Origin: Nocardioides cavernaquae | GTDB taxonomy: Bacteria; Actinomycetota; Actinomycetes; Propionibacteriales; Nocardioidaceae | DNA length: 64,000 bases | NCBI RefSeq assembly: GCF_003600895.1 | Contig: NZ_QYRP01000002.1 | Coordinates: 248,001 to 312,000, forward strand | Direction of reading: 5' to 3' | Shown: positions 16,678 to 24,664 of the stretch, in pieces | How positions within the stretch are numbered: the first letter of the stretch is position 1 | How the letters are laid out: each line of letters opens with the position of its first letter | Position numbers and translations under genes: made by a program | The notes under the pieces: model-generated | Told to the model about the DNA's origin: nothing | The model's database searches: none | What the model saw: only the letters and a program-made list of their open reading frames with translations

Positions 16678-18120
16678 ATGACCTCCATCGTGACCGCGTC
16701 GCGCATAGCCACTCTGGTGGATGATTTCGATCGCGCCCCCGCATACGCGGGACTCTCCGACGCGCTGCGACTCCTGATCGGCGACGGGCGGATCCCCCTC
16801 GGCGCCCGACTCCCGAGCGAGCGTGACCTGACCACGGTGCTCGAGGTCAGCCGGACCACGGTCACCCGTGCCTACGCCGATCTCCGCGACCGCGGTTTCG
16901 CCGAGGCCCGCCAGGGTGCCGGCACGTTCACCCGGCTACCCGGCGGGCGGCGCGCGACCATGGACCGCGCGCTCTCGCCACTGCCCGGCACCACTGACCT
17001 GATCGACCTGAACTGCGCCGCCTCCAGCGCGCCGCCCGGGATCGCTGCGCTCTACGAGCGAGCGGTGGCCGAGCTCCCGGCGTACCTCTCCGGGCACGGC
17101 TACTTCCCCGCAGGCCTGCCCGAGCTGCAGGAGCGCATCGCCGCGACGTACGCCGCCCGCGGACTGCCGACAGACCCGGAGCAGATCCTGGTGACGCCGG
17201 GCGCCCTCTCCGCGACCGCCGTCGTCGCCCAGGCCCTGACCACCCCCGGGGACCGCGTGCTCGTCGACAGCCCCGTCTACCCCAACGCGACCAACGCCCT
17301 CGCCAGCCGCGGAGCCCGGCTGGTCACCTCGCCCGTCGACCCGGACGGCTTCGACCTGCCGGGGATGGTCGCGACGGTGCGTCAGGGCTCACCGAAGGTG
17401 GCCTACCTGCTGCCCGACTTCCAGAACCCGACCGGCCACGTCATGACCGCCGCCCAGCGAGAGGAGTACGCCGCTGCGCTGCAGCGCAGCCGGGTGGTTG
17501 CCGTCGTCGACGAAGCACACCAGGGCCTCGCTCTCGACGAGGTGACGATGCCCCCGCCGTTCGCGACCTACCTGCCGGACGTCATCACGGTGGGCAGCGC
17601 GAGCAAGCAGTTCTGGGGAGGCCTCCGCCTCGGCTGGATCCGCGCGCCGCGTGAGCGCATCGACGCAATTACCAGCTCCCGGCTCGGGCTCGACCTCGGC
17701 GCACCGATCCTCGAGCAGCTGGTGCTCGCGCGCATCCTGGAGGACCCGGACCCCATCGTCACCCCACACAAGGACCGGCTGCGTGCCCAGCGCGACGTGC
17801 TCGTCAACGCCCTGCACAAGCACCTGCCCGAGTGGCGGTTCCGGGTCCCGGCGGGCGGGCTCTGCCTCTGGGTCGAGCTCCCTCTACCGCTCTCCTCCGC
17901 CCTGGCTGCCGCCGCCGAGCAGCGAGGCGTGGGGCTGGCACCAGGGCCCGTCTTCGCGGTCCACGGCGGACTGGAGCGCTTCATCCGGATCCCCTGGACG
18001 CGGCCCGCCGACGAGCTCGAGGCAGCAGTGCGCATCCTTGCCGCGACCTGGGACGAGACGCAGAACGCCGCCCGCGCCAGTGGCGGCGGGCGGCGTCCGG
18101 AACGCGTGCGGGTCGTCTGA
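16678..18120 (+). CDS. MocR-type (GntR/aminotransferase) regulator, YczR-like
   Basis: The 480-residue protein has an N-terminal GntR winged helix (LSDALRLLIGDGRIPLGARL, PSERDLTTVLEVSRTTVTRA) to about residue 80, and a fold-type I aminotransferase-like domain. PDFQNPTGHVMT, VVDEAHQGLA and TVGSASKQFWGGLRLGW carry the PLP contacts, with the Lys in SASKQ. Such proteins are PLP-dependent regulators. Being divergent from a YczE-like gene identifies it as YczR-like. The last 20 or so residues, after DETQNAARASGGG, lie on DNA that is copied at 19170-19222. Confidence 0.88.
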   Translation: MTSIVTASRIATLVDDFDRAPAYAGLSDALRLLIGDGRIPLGARLPSERDLTTVLEVSRTTVTRAYADLRDRGFAEARQGAGTFTRLPGGRRATMDRALSPLPGTTDLIDLNCAASSAPPGIAALYERAVAELPAYLSGHGYFPAGLPELQERIAATYAARGLPTDPEQILVTPGALSATAVVAQALTTPGDRVLVDSPVYPNATNALASRGARLVTSPVDPDGFDLPGMVATVRQGSPKVAYLLPDFQNPTGHVMTAAQREEYAAALQRSRVVAVVDEAHQGLALDEVTMPPPFATYLPDVITVGSASKQFWGGLRLGWIRAPRERIDAITSSRLGLDLGAPILEQLVLARILEDPDPIVTPHKDRLRAQRDVLVNALHKHLPEWRFRVPAGGLCLWVELPLPLSSALAAAAEQRGVGLAPGPVFAVHGGLERFIRIPWTRPADELEAAVRILAATWDETQNAARASGGGRRPERVRVV

Positions 18121-18137
18121 CGGACCCTCGCCGTGGG

Positions 18138-19019
18138 TCAGTACCAGGTCTTCACGTAGTCGACCGACAGAGTCGCGGGGTACACCGTCGTGTCGGCCAG
18201 GGGGTCAACTCCACCCGACTGACCCCAGACGAGCGCGTGGTAGAACGCCTTGTCGAAAGGCTGCGGAGCAACCTGGACGAGCGGCGCCCACGACCGACTG
18301 AAGCAGAGCCGGCCGTCGTAGATGAAGTCCATCTTCGTGGCCGACCACTCGACTGCGTACCGATGGAAGGCCCCTGCCAGTCCGGCCGGACAGTCGAACT
18401 TCGTGTCGGCCAGGAGCGTGCTTCCCGTGTAGTGCAGCGACGGGTACATCTTGTCGGCGAATGCAGAGAACCATTCGGCGACATCGATCTCACCCGACGC
18501 CGGCCAGGCACCGTAGGCATTCTGCTGCGGGTTGAGCCAGTAGCCACCGTGCAGATTGATGCCGGTGTAGATCGGGAGCTTCATCCGTGCCTCGAACCGG
18601 CCATAGGTCTGCGAGAACTTGCCCGCAGACGCGACGGCGCCGCCGATGTTCTGGGTCGTGAATCCACCCCACGGGGTCTTGCAGAGGAACGGGTCCTGCC
18701 GATTTGCGATCAGGTCAAGCTGTCCATTGCGGACCCGGTAGCCCTTGTCCTTGACGAAACACGTGTCACCCAGGGAAAACCCGATCAGCGAGGTGTCCAT
18801 CGCCGTCCACTTGGTCGTGTCGAGTGCAGAGCCACTGAAGTTGTCCACGAACGAGCAGGACCAGGTGCCCCCCGATGCCTTGGCCAGCTTCACGCCACAG
18901 GCGTCAGTGCTGGCGGCACCGGCGGTGCCGGCCGAGACGACCGGCGTGAAACCCGCGGCGGCGGCGAGAGCAAGGGCGGCGACCCAACGGAGTGGACGAC
19001 GGGGTGCAGGAGTAGGCAA
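18138..19019 (-). CDS. Secreted glycoside hydrolase family 16 enzyme, copy 1
   Basis: The 293-residue protein has an N-terminal signal peptide (Arg-rich start, Ala-rich core, cut near AGAAS) and one GH16 domain. GEIDVAEW holds the catalytic ExDxxE motif (EIDVAE). GRFEARMKLP and GGYWLNPQ are typical GH16 beta-strands. Family members cut beta-1,3 or beta-1,3/1,4 glucans and related polymers; the substrate cannot be read. Cysteines suggest disulfides. A paralogue of identical length lies upstream on the same strand (19237-20118), with very similar N-terminal and catalytic regions. The 3' end almost abuts yczR (17 bases). Confidence 0.92.
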   Translation of the reverse strand: MPTPAPRRPLRWVAALALAAAAGFTPVVSAGTAGAASTDACGVKLAKASGGTWSCSFVDNFSGSALDTTKWTAMDTSLIGFSLGDTCFVKDKGYRVRNGQLDLIANRQDPFLCKTPWGGFTTQNIGGAVASAGKFSQTYGRFEARMKLPIYTGINLHGGYWLNPQQNAYGAWPASGEIDVAEWFSAFADKMYPSLHYTGSTLLADTKFDCPAGLAGAFHRYAVEWSATKMDFIYDGRLCFSRSWAPLVQVAPQPFDKAFYHALVWGQSGGVDPLADTTVYPATLSVDYVKTWY

Positions 19020-19169
19020 GGTGTTTTATCCCCCCTCGAAGGCCCTTCGGGCCCGAATGGCATGCGCTGGAAACTATGACTGGCCAGCGAGGCCGCCGTC
19101 TACGATTCCGCCCACATCGAAATCACAGGTTTCCAAGAATTCAGCTTTGATCGGGCGGTCCGATCCCGA

Positions 19170-19236
19170 GAGACGCAGAACGCCGCCCCCGCCAGAGGCA
19201 GGAGCGGCGTTCTGAAGGCGTGCGTCAGTCGATCGT
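19170..19236. repeat. Duplicated copy of the yczR 3' end downstream of GH16 copy 2
   Basis: Starting at 19170, GAGACGCAGAACGCCGCCC repeats bases 18055-18073 exactly, and the following stretch GCGGCGTTCTGAAGGCGTGCG matches GCGGCGTCCGGAACGCGTGCG at about 18090-18110 with few changes. The frame still reads ETQNAA as in yczR. This is a fossil of the yczR C-terminus carried along when the GH16 gene was duplicated in tandem. Confidence 0.75.
19176..19214 (-). terminator. Hairpin downstream of GH16 copy 2
   Basis: CAGAACGCCGC (19176-19186) pairs with GCGGCGTTCTG (19204-19214), a perfect 11-bp stem with a 17-base loop, 22 bases past the copy 2 stop. The equivalent hairpin for copy 1 lies inside the 3' end of yczR (ACGCCGCCCGC with GCGGGCGGCGT, about 18065-18096). 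Confidence 0.7.
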
Positions 19237-20118
19237 TCAGTACCAGCTCTTCACGTAGTCAACGGTCAGGGTCGCCGGGAAGTCCGTCGTATCCGTCGCC
19301 GGGTCGACCCCGCCTGCCGCACCCCACGTAAGCGTGTTGTAGAACGCCTTGTCGAACGGCTGAGGAGCGATCTGGACGGTCGGCTCCCACGTGCGGCTGA
19401 AGCAGAGTTTGCCGTCGTAGATGAAGTCCATCTTCGTCGACACCCACTCGACCGAATAGGTGTGGAAGGCGCCCACCCGGCCCGCGGCGCAGTTGAACGC
19501 AGTGTCCTTCTGGAGGCTGCTGCCGCTGTAGTGCAGCGAGGGGTACATGTTGTCGGCCCAAGCGGAGAACCACTCGGCGACATCGATCTCACCCGACGCC
19601 GGCCAAGCGCCGTACGCCATTTCCTGGGGGTTCAGCCAGTAGCCGCCGTGGAGGCCGGGGCCCGTGTACGCGGGCAGCTTCATGCGCGCCTCGAAACGAC
19701 CGTAGGCCTGCGAGAACTTGCCAGCAGTCGCAAGGCCGGCGCCGAGGTTCTGCGTCTGGAACGATCCCCCCGGCGTCTTGCACGTGAAGGGCGCCTTCCG
19801 GACCGTCGTCATCTTGAGTTGACCCTGGCTGAGCTTCAGGCCCTGACCCTTGATGAAGCAGGTGTCACCCAGGTAGAAGCCGTAGGTGGCCGTGTCCATC
19901 ACGGTCCACTTCTTCGTGTCGAGGGCGGTGCCACTGAAGTTGTCGACGAAGGAACAGGTCCACGTGCCACCCGAGGCCTTGGCCAGCTTCACGCCACAGG
20001 CGTCAGTGCTGGCAGCATCGGCGGTGGTGACAGAGAGCACCGGGGTGAAGCCCGCGGTGGCCGTAAGTGCAAGTGCAGCGATCCAACGAACCGGGCGACG
20101 GCGCGCAGAAGCAAGCAT
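19237..20118 (-). CDS. Secreted glycoside hydrolase family 16 enzyme, copy 2
   Basis: The 293-residue protein is a close paralogue of the one at 18138-19019, with the same signal-peptide design, the identical block STDACGVKLAKASGGTW, the catalytic GEIDVAEW and near-identical LDFIYDG-like strands (KMDFIYDGKLCFSR). AGGGAGA lies at good spacing before the ATG at 20118. Differences cluster in the middle (for example YTGPGLHGGYWLNPQEM against YTGINLHGGYWLNPQQN) and may change substrate fit. It has its own terminator, so the two are probably separate transcripts. Confidence 0.93.
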   Translation of the reverse strand: MLASARRRPVRWIAALALTATAGFTPVLSVTTADAASTDACGVKLAKASGGTWTCSFVDNFSGTALDTKKWTVMDTATYGFYLGDTCFIKGQGLKLSQGQLKMTTVRKAPFTCKTPGGSFQTQNLGAGLATAGKFSQAYGRFEARMKLPAYTGPGLHGGYWLNPQEMAYGAWPASGEIDVAEWFSAWADNMYPSLHYSGSSLQKDTAFNCAAGRVGAFHTYSVEWVSTKMDFIYDGKLCFSRTWEPTVQIAPQPFDKAFYNTLTWGAAGGVDPATDTTDFPATLTVDYVKSWY

Positions 20119-20477
20119 GATGAATCTCCCTCTCGGGGGCTCGCATGAGCCCCTCTCCCAATCTGGGAGTCTACGAAGCATTGGATAGGACTTGTATCGG
20201 CCAGGCCCCGTGATTTCTCTGGCCAATTCGGACAAGCCTGTAGTCACCATTGACTACCCTCGGTGCCCACCCGAATGACACGCGGAATGACTATTGCGGC
20301 TCACTGAACCCCGTGTCAGTGAGACCAGTCACATTCAGAACCACTACTTTCCAGAGATGTGTGTCACCTTTTCCGGAATGTCGGTTTGAGTTACGCACTA
20401 GTAACGACTCCACCCCGCTCGCATGACGCGAACGGGGTGGAAATGTCGGTGTTGCCTGGGTCACATGGACCCAGCTC
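20119..20477. other. 359-base gap between GH16 copy 2 and serA
   Basis: No supported gene lies here. The right part holds the serA terminator (20410-20440). The part next to GH16 is less GC-rich than its surroundings and must contain the GH16 promoter; CTCGGGGGCTC with GAGCCCCTCTC next to its ribosome-binding site forms a small imperfect hairpin. I see no clear operator. Confidence 0.6.
20410..20440 (-). terminator. serA terminator
   Basis: CCACCCCG (20410-20417) pairs with CGGGGTGG (20433-20440), with extra pairing of TCGC and GCGA in the loop, 37 bases beyond the serA stop on the reverse strand. There is no U tract, as is common in actinobacteria. Confidence 0.65.
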
Positions 20478-22067
20478 TCACTCGGTCAGGTCGACGGCGC
20501 GCACGCTCTCAGCCTTGATCTGGCTCTCGATCTCGGCGAGGGTCTCGGCCGGGATGGCCGAGTCGACGGAGATCGCGACCAGGGCCTGGCCGCCCTGCGC
20601 GTCGCGGGCCACCTGCATGCCCGCAATGTTCACGCCGGCCTCGCCCAGGATGCTGCCGAGGGTGCCGACCATGCCGGGACGGTCCTCGTAGCGGAAGAAC
20701 GCAAGGTGCTCCGTCGGCTCGACGTCGATGTCGAAGCCGTTGACCTCGACGAGGCGCTCGCGCTGGTTGATGCCGACCAGCGTGCCGGAGACCGACACCT
20801 GCGAACCGTCGGCGAGCGTGCCGCGGATCGTGATCAGGTTGCGGTGGTCGGGGCTCTCGGAATCCGCGACCAGGCGGACCGCGGTGCCGCGCTCGGCGGC
20901 GAGCAGCGGGGCGTTCACGTAGGAGACCTGGTCCTCGACGACGTCCGCGAAGACGCCCTTGAGAGCAGCGAGCTCGAGCACCTTGACGTCGAACTCGGTG
21001 ATCTCACCACGGACCTCGACATCGATCTGCTGGGCAACCTCACCGGCCAGCGCGGTGAACACACGGCCGAGCTTCTCGGTGAGCGGGATGCCCGGACGGA
21101 CTTCCTCCGCGATCACGCCACCCTGGACGTTGACCGCGTCGGGAACCAGCTCGCCGGCGAGGGCCAGTCGGACCGACTTCGCCACGGCGATGCCGGCCTT
21201 CTCCTGGGCCTCGTCCGTCGACGCACCGAGGTGCGGCGTCGCGACGACGTTGTCCAGCGTGAAGAGCGGGCTGTCGGTGCAGGGCTCCTTGGCGAAGACG
21301 TCGAGACCGGCGGCCGCGATGCGGCCCTCCTTGAGCGCGTCGAACAGCGCGGCCTCATCGACGATGCCACCACGAGCGGCGTTGACCAGCACGAGGGACG
21401 GCTTGGCCTTGGACAGCGCGTCGACACCGATCAGGCCGACCGTCTCAGGCGTCTTGGGCAGGTGGACCGAGATGAAGTCGGCCTCGGCCATGAGGGTGTC
21501 GAGGTCGACCAGGCGGACGCCCATCTGCGCGGCGCGACCGGCCTGCACGTAGGGGTCGTAGGCGATGACCTTCATGCCGAACGCGGAGAGGCGCTGCGCG
21601 ACGAGGACGCCGATGCGGCCGAGGCCGACGATCGCGGCGGTCTTCTCGTAGAGCTCGATGCCGGAGTACTGCGAACGGGCCCACTTGCCGTCCTTGAGCG
21701 CGGCGTGGGCGGGGCTCACGTTGCGGGCCGCGGCGAGCATCAGCGCAACGGCGAGCTCGGCGGCGGAGACGATGTTGGACGTCGGGGCGTTGACGACCAT
21801 GACACCACGCTCGGTGGCGGCCTTCACGTCGACGTTGTCGAGGCCGACGCCGGCACGGGCGACGACCTTCAGCTTCGACGCGGCGGCCAGGGCCTCGGCG
21901 TCGACCTTGGTCGCGGAACGGACCAGGATGGCGTCGACGTCGGCGATGGCCGGCAGCAGCTCGGCGCGGTCGGCGCCGTTGCAGTGGCGGATCTCGAAGT
22001 CAGGACCAAGCGCCTCGACAGTGGCGGGGCTCAGCTCTTCGGCGATGAGGACAACGGGCTTGCTCAC
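20478..22067 (-). CDS. serA: D-3-phosphoglycerate dehydrogenase
   Basis: SerA starts serine synthesis by oxidising 3-phosphoglycerate with NAD+. The 529-residue protein is the long form: catalytic and nucleotide domains (VGLGRIGVLVAQRLSAFGM; catalytic HLGASTDEAQ with the His), an intervening allosteric substrate-binding domain, and a C-terminal ACT domain (RPGMVGTLGSILGEAGVNIA) for serine feedback. The GTG at 22067 follows GAGGGA. It is monocistronic, with a terminator at 20410-20440. Confidence 0.96.
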   Translation of the reverse strand: MSKPVVLIAEELSPATVEALGPDFEIRHCNGADRAELLPAIADVDAILVRSATKVDAEALAAASKLKVVARAGVGLDNVDVKAATERGVMVVNAPTSNIVSAAELAVALMLAAARNVSPAHAALKDGKWARSQYSGIELYEKTAAIVGLGRIGVLVAQRLSAFGMKVIAYDPYVQAGRAAQMGVRLVDLDTLMAEADFISVHLPKTPETVGLIGVDALSKAKPSLVLVNAARGGIVDEAALFDALKEGRIAAAGLDVFAKEPCTDSPLFTLDNVVATPHLGASTDEAQEKAGIAVAKSVRLALAGELVPDAVNVQGGVIAEEVRPGIPLTEKLGRVFTALAGEVAQQIDVEVRGEITEFDVKVLELAALKGVFADVVEDQVSYVNAPLLAAERGTAVRLVADSESPDHRNLITIRGTLADGSQVSVSGTLVGINQRERLVEVNGFDIDVEPTEHLAFFRYEDRPGMVGTLGSILGEAGVNIAGMQVARDAQGGQALVAISVDSAIPAETLAEIESQIKAESVRAVDLTE

Positions 22068-22226
22068 AGCGATTCCCTCGTTGGTTGCGAGTGTGTTCAG
22101 GACCCTGCGCGCGAACGGCGCGGAGGAAGTCGTGCACGACGCTGTGCCCTGCGTGAACTGTACCGGACCTGTGCCAATGCACTCGGGCCGTCCCGCGGGG
22201 ACGACCCACCCGGTTCACCCGCGATT

Positions 22227-22682
22227 TCACCCGGGCGTGGGGTACCAGTACGGCAAGTCAGCCGGGACCTCCGGGAACAGCTCCGCGTAGTGCTCGGGAT
22301 CCTTGCGGACCAGGCTGGAGCGGTGCGGCAGGTGGAAGGCCTCGTCGCCCAACCACGACGGCAACAGCCCGAGCTCACGCAGCTCGTCCTGGGTCCGCAC
22401 GTGCCGGACCCCCGCGGTCGCGAGATCTGCCGCAATCGTGTCGCGACAGGTGTCCTTGCGGCCCGCCTCCGTCCAGACGTCGCACACCGTGAACGAGTAG
22501 CAGCCCAACGCCTCCAGGTGGCCCTGCCACATCTTCACCGCGGGGTGGTGCCGCCATGCGTAGTCCGGAACCGTCAGGCCACGCACGATCTGGATGCACT
22601 CGACCCGCTGCTTCCCCAGACGCCGTTGGTCCAGGGCACGCGCGCTCGCCTCAAAGTCGGCGTACGGAAGGAAGGTCTGCAT
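22227..22682 (-). CDS. MSMEG_6728-type conserved protein
   Basis: The 151-residue protein starts MQTFLPYADFEASARALDQR and continues RLGKQRVECIQI, which I recognise as the MSMEG_6728 family, related in annotation to pyrimidine-dimer DNA glycosylases (Pyr_excise). It has no signal or membrane segment. The short length and ATG at 22682 are family-like. If the relation is right it would repair UV photoproducts, but I cannot identify the catalytic residues with confidence. It lies 64 bases downstream of a DsbA-like gene on the same strand. Confidence 0.72.
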   Translation of the reverse strand: MQTFLPYADFEASARALDQRRLGKQRVECIQIVRGLTVPDYAWRHHPAVKMWQGHLEALGCYSFTVCDVWTEAGRKDTCRDTIAADLATAGVRHVRTQDELRELGLLPSWLGDEAFHLPHRSSLVRKDPEHYAELFPEVPADLPYWYPTPG

Positions 22683-22746
22683 GACCCAAGGTTCGCAGCC
22701 AACGCCTGAACGGATGGCCCCGGATCGTGCTGCCGTCAGCTCCGGG

Positions 22747-23445
22747 TCAGATCGCGCAGCCGTCGGGACCGCAGGCGTCACCGTCGCCCAGGATCTCGAG
22801 CCTCGGGTGTGCGTCAGCCCAGGCCCGGTCGAGCACCTGACGCAGCACGCCGGCAGGCTGCGCGCCGGAGACGCCGTACTTCCCGTCGATGACGGCGAAG
22901 GGGACACCGGTCGCTCCATAGGCGCCAGCGCGCTGCTGGTCGGCGTACACCTCGTCGAGGTACGTCGATGAGCCGAGCACGTCGTCGACGCGACCCGCGT
23001 CGAGCCCGACCGTCGCGGCGAGCTTGCGCAGCACGCCGTGGTCGGCGACGTTCTCCGCGCGCTCGAAGTACGACGCGAAGAGCTCCTCCTTGAGCGCACC
23101 CTGGAGGCGCGTGCCGCCCTCCTCCAGCGCCAGGTGCAGCAGGCGGTGGGCGTCGACGGTGCCGACCCGCAGCGACGCGTGGTGGCGCCAGATCATGCCC
23201 TCCTCAGCCGCGACGGCCTCGACGCGGTCGATCATCTGGCGACCCGCGGCCTCTCCCCCGCCGTACTTGCGGCCGAGGGCCTGCGCGACGGTCTCGACGG
23301 GGACACTCGGCGCACCCGGGTCGAGCTGGAACGAGTGCCACTCGACCTCGACGTCGTGCGGGAAGTCGGCCAGTGCCTTCTCGACACGGCGCTTGCCGAT
23401 GTAGCACCAGGGGCAGACGACGTCGGACCAGATCTCGATCTTCAT
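22747..23445 (-). CDS. DsbA/FrnE-family thiol oxidoreductase
   Basis: The 232-residue protein opens MKIEIWSDVVCPWCYIGKRR, a thioredoxin fold with a CPWC active site near residues 11-14, followed by the helical insertion typical of DsbA and FrnE, and the cis-Pro loop GVPFAVIDGKYG. There is no signal peptide, so it acts in the cytoplasm, as FrnE does. It ends in CGPDGCAI, an extra Cys pair. The ATG at 23445 is the obvious start. Substrate unknown. Confidence 0.9.
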   Translation of the reverse strand: MKIEIWSDVVCPWCYIGKRRVEKALADFPHDVEVEWHSFQLDPGAPSVPVETVAQALGRKYGGGEAAGRQMIDRVEAVAAEEGMIWRHHASLRVGTVDAHRLLHLALEEGGTRLQGALKEELFASYFERAENVADHGVLRKLAATVGLDAGRVDDVLGSSTYLDEVYADQQRAGAYGATGVPFAVIDGKYGVSGAQPAGVLRQVLDRAWADAHPRLEILGDGDACGPDGCAI

Positions 23446-23501
23446 GGTCACCCGAACAAGGTGACGCGTCCTCTTGTTCCCGGCACAGGAAAGCGGCCTG
23501 G

Positions 23502-24449
23502 TCAGGCGCCGGCGCGGTAGAGCACCCACTGGTTCTGCATGCGGGTGCGCTGGCCGTTGGTGAACTCGAACATGCAGGCGTCGTCGGAGTAGTCCATGAA
23601 GTTGTGGACCGGGTCCAGGCCGGCATCGCGCCGACAGGTGTCGCGGTTGGCAGGGCACCCGTAGGCCGGGGACTTCTCGGCTGCCGTGTCGGCAACCTGG
23701 TCGCCCGAGCCACCGCAGCCGCCCTGGAACGTGTGGTAAAGCCCAGTCCAGTGGCCCACCTCGTGGGTTGCGGTGTCACCCAGGTTGTAGGGCGCCGCGG
23801 TGCCACCGGGAAGGCTCGCGTTGAGGACGACCACGCCGTCCATCGCGAGGTCGTTGCCGCTGGGGAACGTCGCCCAGCCGAGCAGGCCACCGCCGATGTT
23901 GGCGATGTAGATGTTCAGGTCGTCCTTGGTGCCGCGGTGGAGCGCGGTCTTCATCTGCCGCTCCGCCGTGGTGCCGTAGCCGACGGTGTACCAGGAGGCG
24001 TTGTTCGTGTAGTCCGTCGCGACGAGGTTGAAGCTCAGGCCGCTGCCGGCGTAGGCGTTGTTGAGGACCGTCATCTGCTGCGCGATCCGGGTGCTCGACA
24101 CGTTGCCCGCGGTGCCGTTGGTGATGACGTGCACGTAGGTCGGCACGACCGTCGAGGTGAACGCGGCCGCCGAGGACCCGGTCACCAGTGCGCCACCGGA
24201 GCCCTTGGTCAGGCCCTTCGCCGCCGCGCGGGCGCTCGACGACTTCTCGTACGCCGCGACCTGGGCCTCGGTGAGCTCGTGGATGTCCTTGGCGTGACCG
24301 TGTGCCGAGCGGCCGGAAACGGCCGAGTGGTCCACACACTCTGCCGGCGACGCCATCGGCGCATTGGCAGCCGAAACGGTGGCTCCGAGGTTGAGCGCGG
24401 TCACGACGAGGACCGCGGGCAGGGCAAGGACACGGTGACGCAGACGCAT
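23502..24449 (-). CDS. Secreted M43-like zinc metalloprotease
   Basis: The 315-residue protein has a signal peptide (cleavage near SAANA) and a propeptide-like region. HEVGHWTGLYHTF contains HExxHxxGxxH with the three zinc histidines and catalytic Glu, and NFMDYSDD supplies the Met-turn, marking a metzincin of the pappalysin (M43) type. Several cysteines near the active site (CGGSGDQ, CPANRDTC, CMFEF) suggest disulfides. It is probably an exported protease for nutrient use. It is divergent from the ABC-2 exporter operon across a 215-base gap. Confidence 0.92.
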   Translation of the reverse strand: MRLRHRVLALPAVLVVTALNLGATVSAANAPMASPAECVDHSAVSGRSAHGHAKDIHELTEAQVAAYEKSSSARAAAKGLTKGSGGALVTGSSAAAFTSTVVPTYVHVITNGTAGNVSSTRIAQQMTVLNNAYAGSGLSFNLVATDYTNNASWYTVGYGTTAERQMKTALHRGTKDDLNIYIANIGGGLLGWATFPSGNDLAMDGVVVLNASLPGGTAAPYNLGDTATHEVGHWTGLYHTFQGGCGGSGDQVADTAAEKSPAYGCPANRDTCRRDAGLDPVHNFMDYSDDACMFEFTNGQRTRMQNQWVLYRAGA

Positions 24450-24567
24450 GGAAGCCTCCGGTGACAGCCCCGGCCGAGCGTCGGAGCGCAGAAGACCACG
24501 CTAGCCCGGGCCAGACCCCAGTGACCACCCCAGACAGCGGACTATCGCGGCCGCATGATCCCCTTCC

Positions 24568-24605
24568 CCTGACCCATCCCTGAGCCGGCTGAGGGTCGGG
24601 TCAGG
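24568..24605. promoter_or_regulatory. 38-bp imperfect palindrome upstream of the ABC exporter
   Basis: CCTGACCC at one end and GGGTCAGG at the other frame a palindrome in which 16 of 19 positions match, centred on GAGCCGGCTG. It lies between divergent genes, 60 bases upstream of the ABC ATPase start. It could be an operator or a structured leader; no adjacent regulator gene is present. Confidence 0.45.
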
Positions 24606-24664
24606 GTCAGGTGCGGGGATCTGCCCGACGCGATCGCCCCGCAGCCGGCGGCAGAGTCAGCGAC

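Noticed and set aside
20706..22709. 667-codon forward frame
   Set aside because: Antisense to serA and the MSMEG_6728-type gene, without any recognisable domain.
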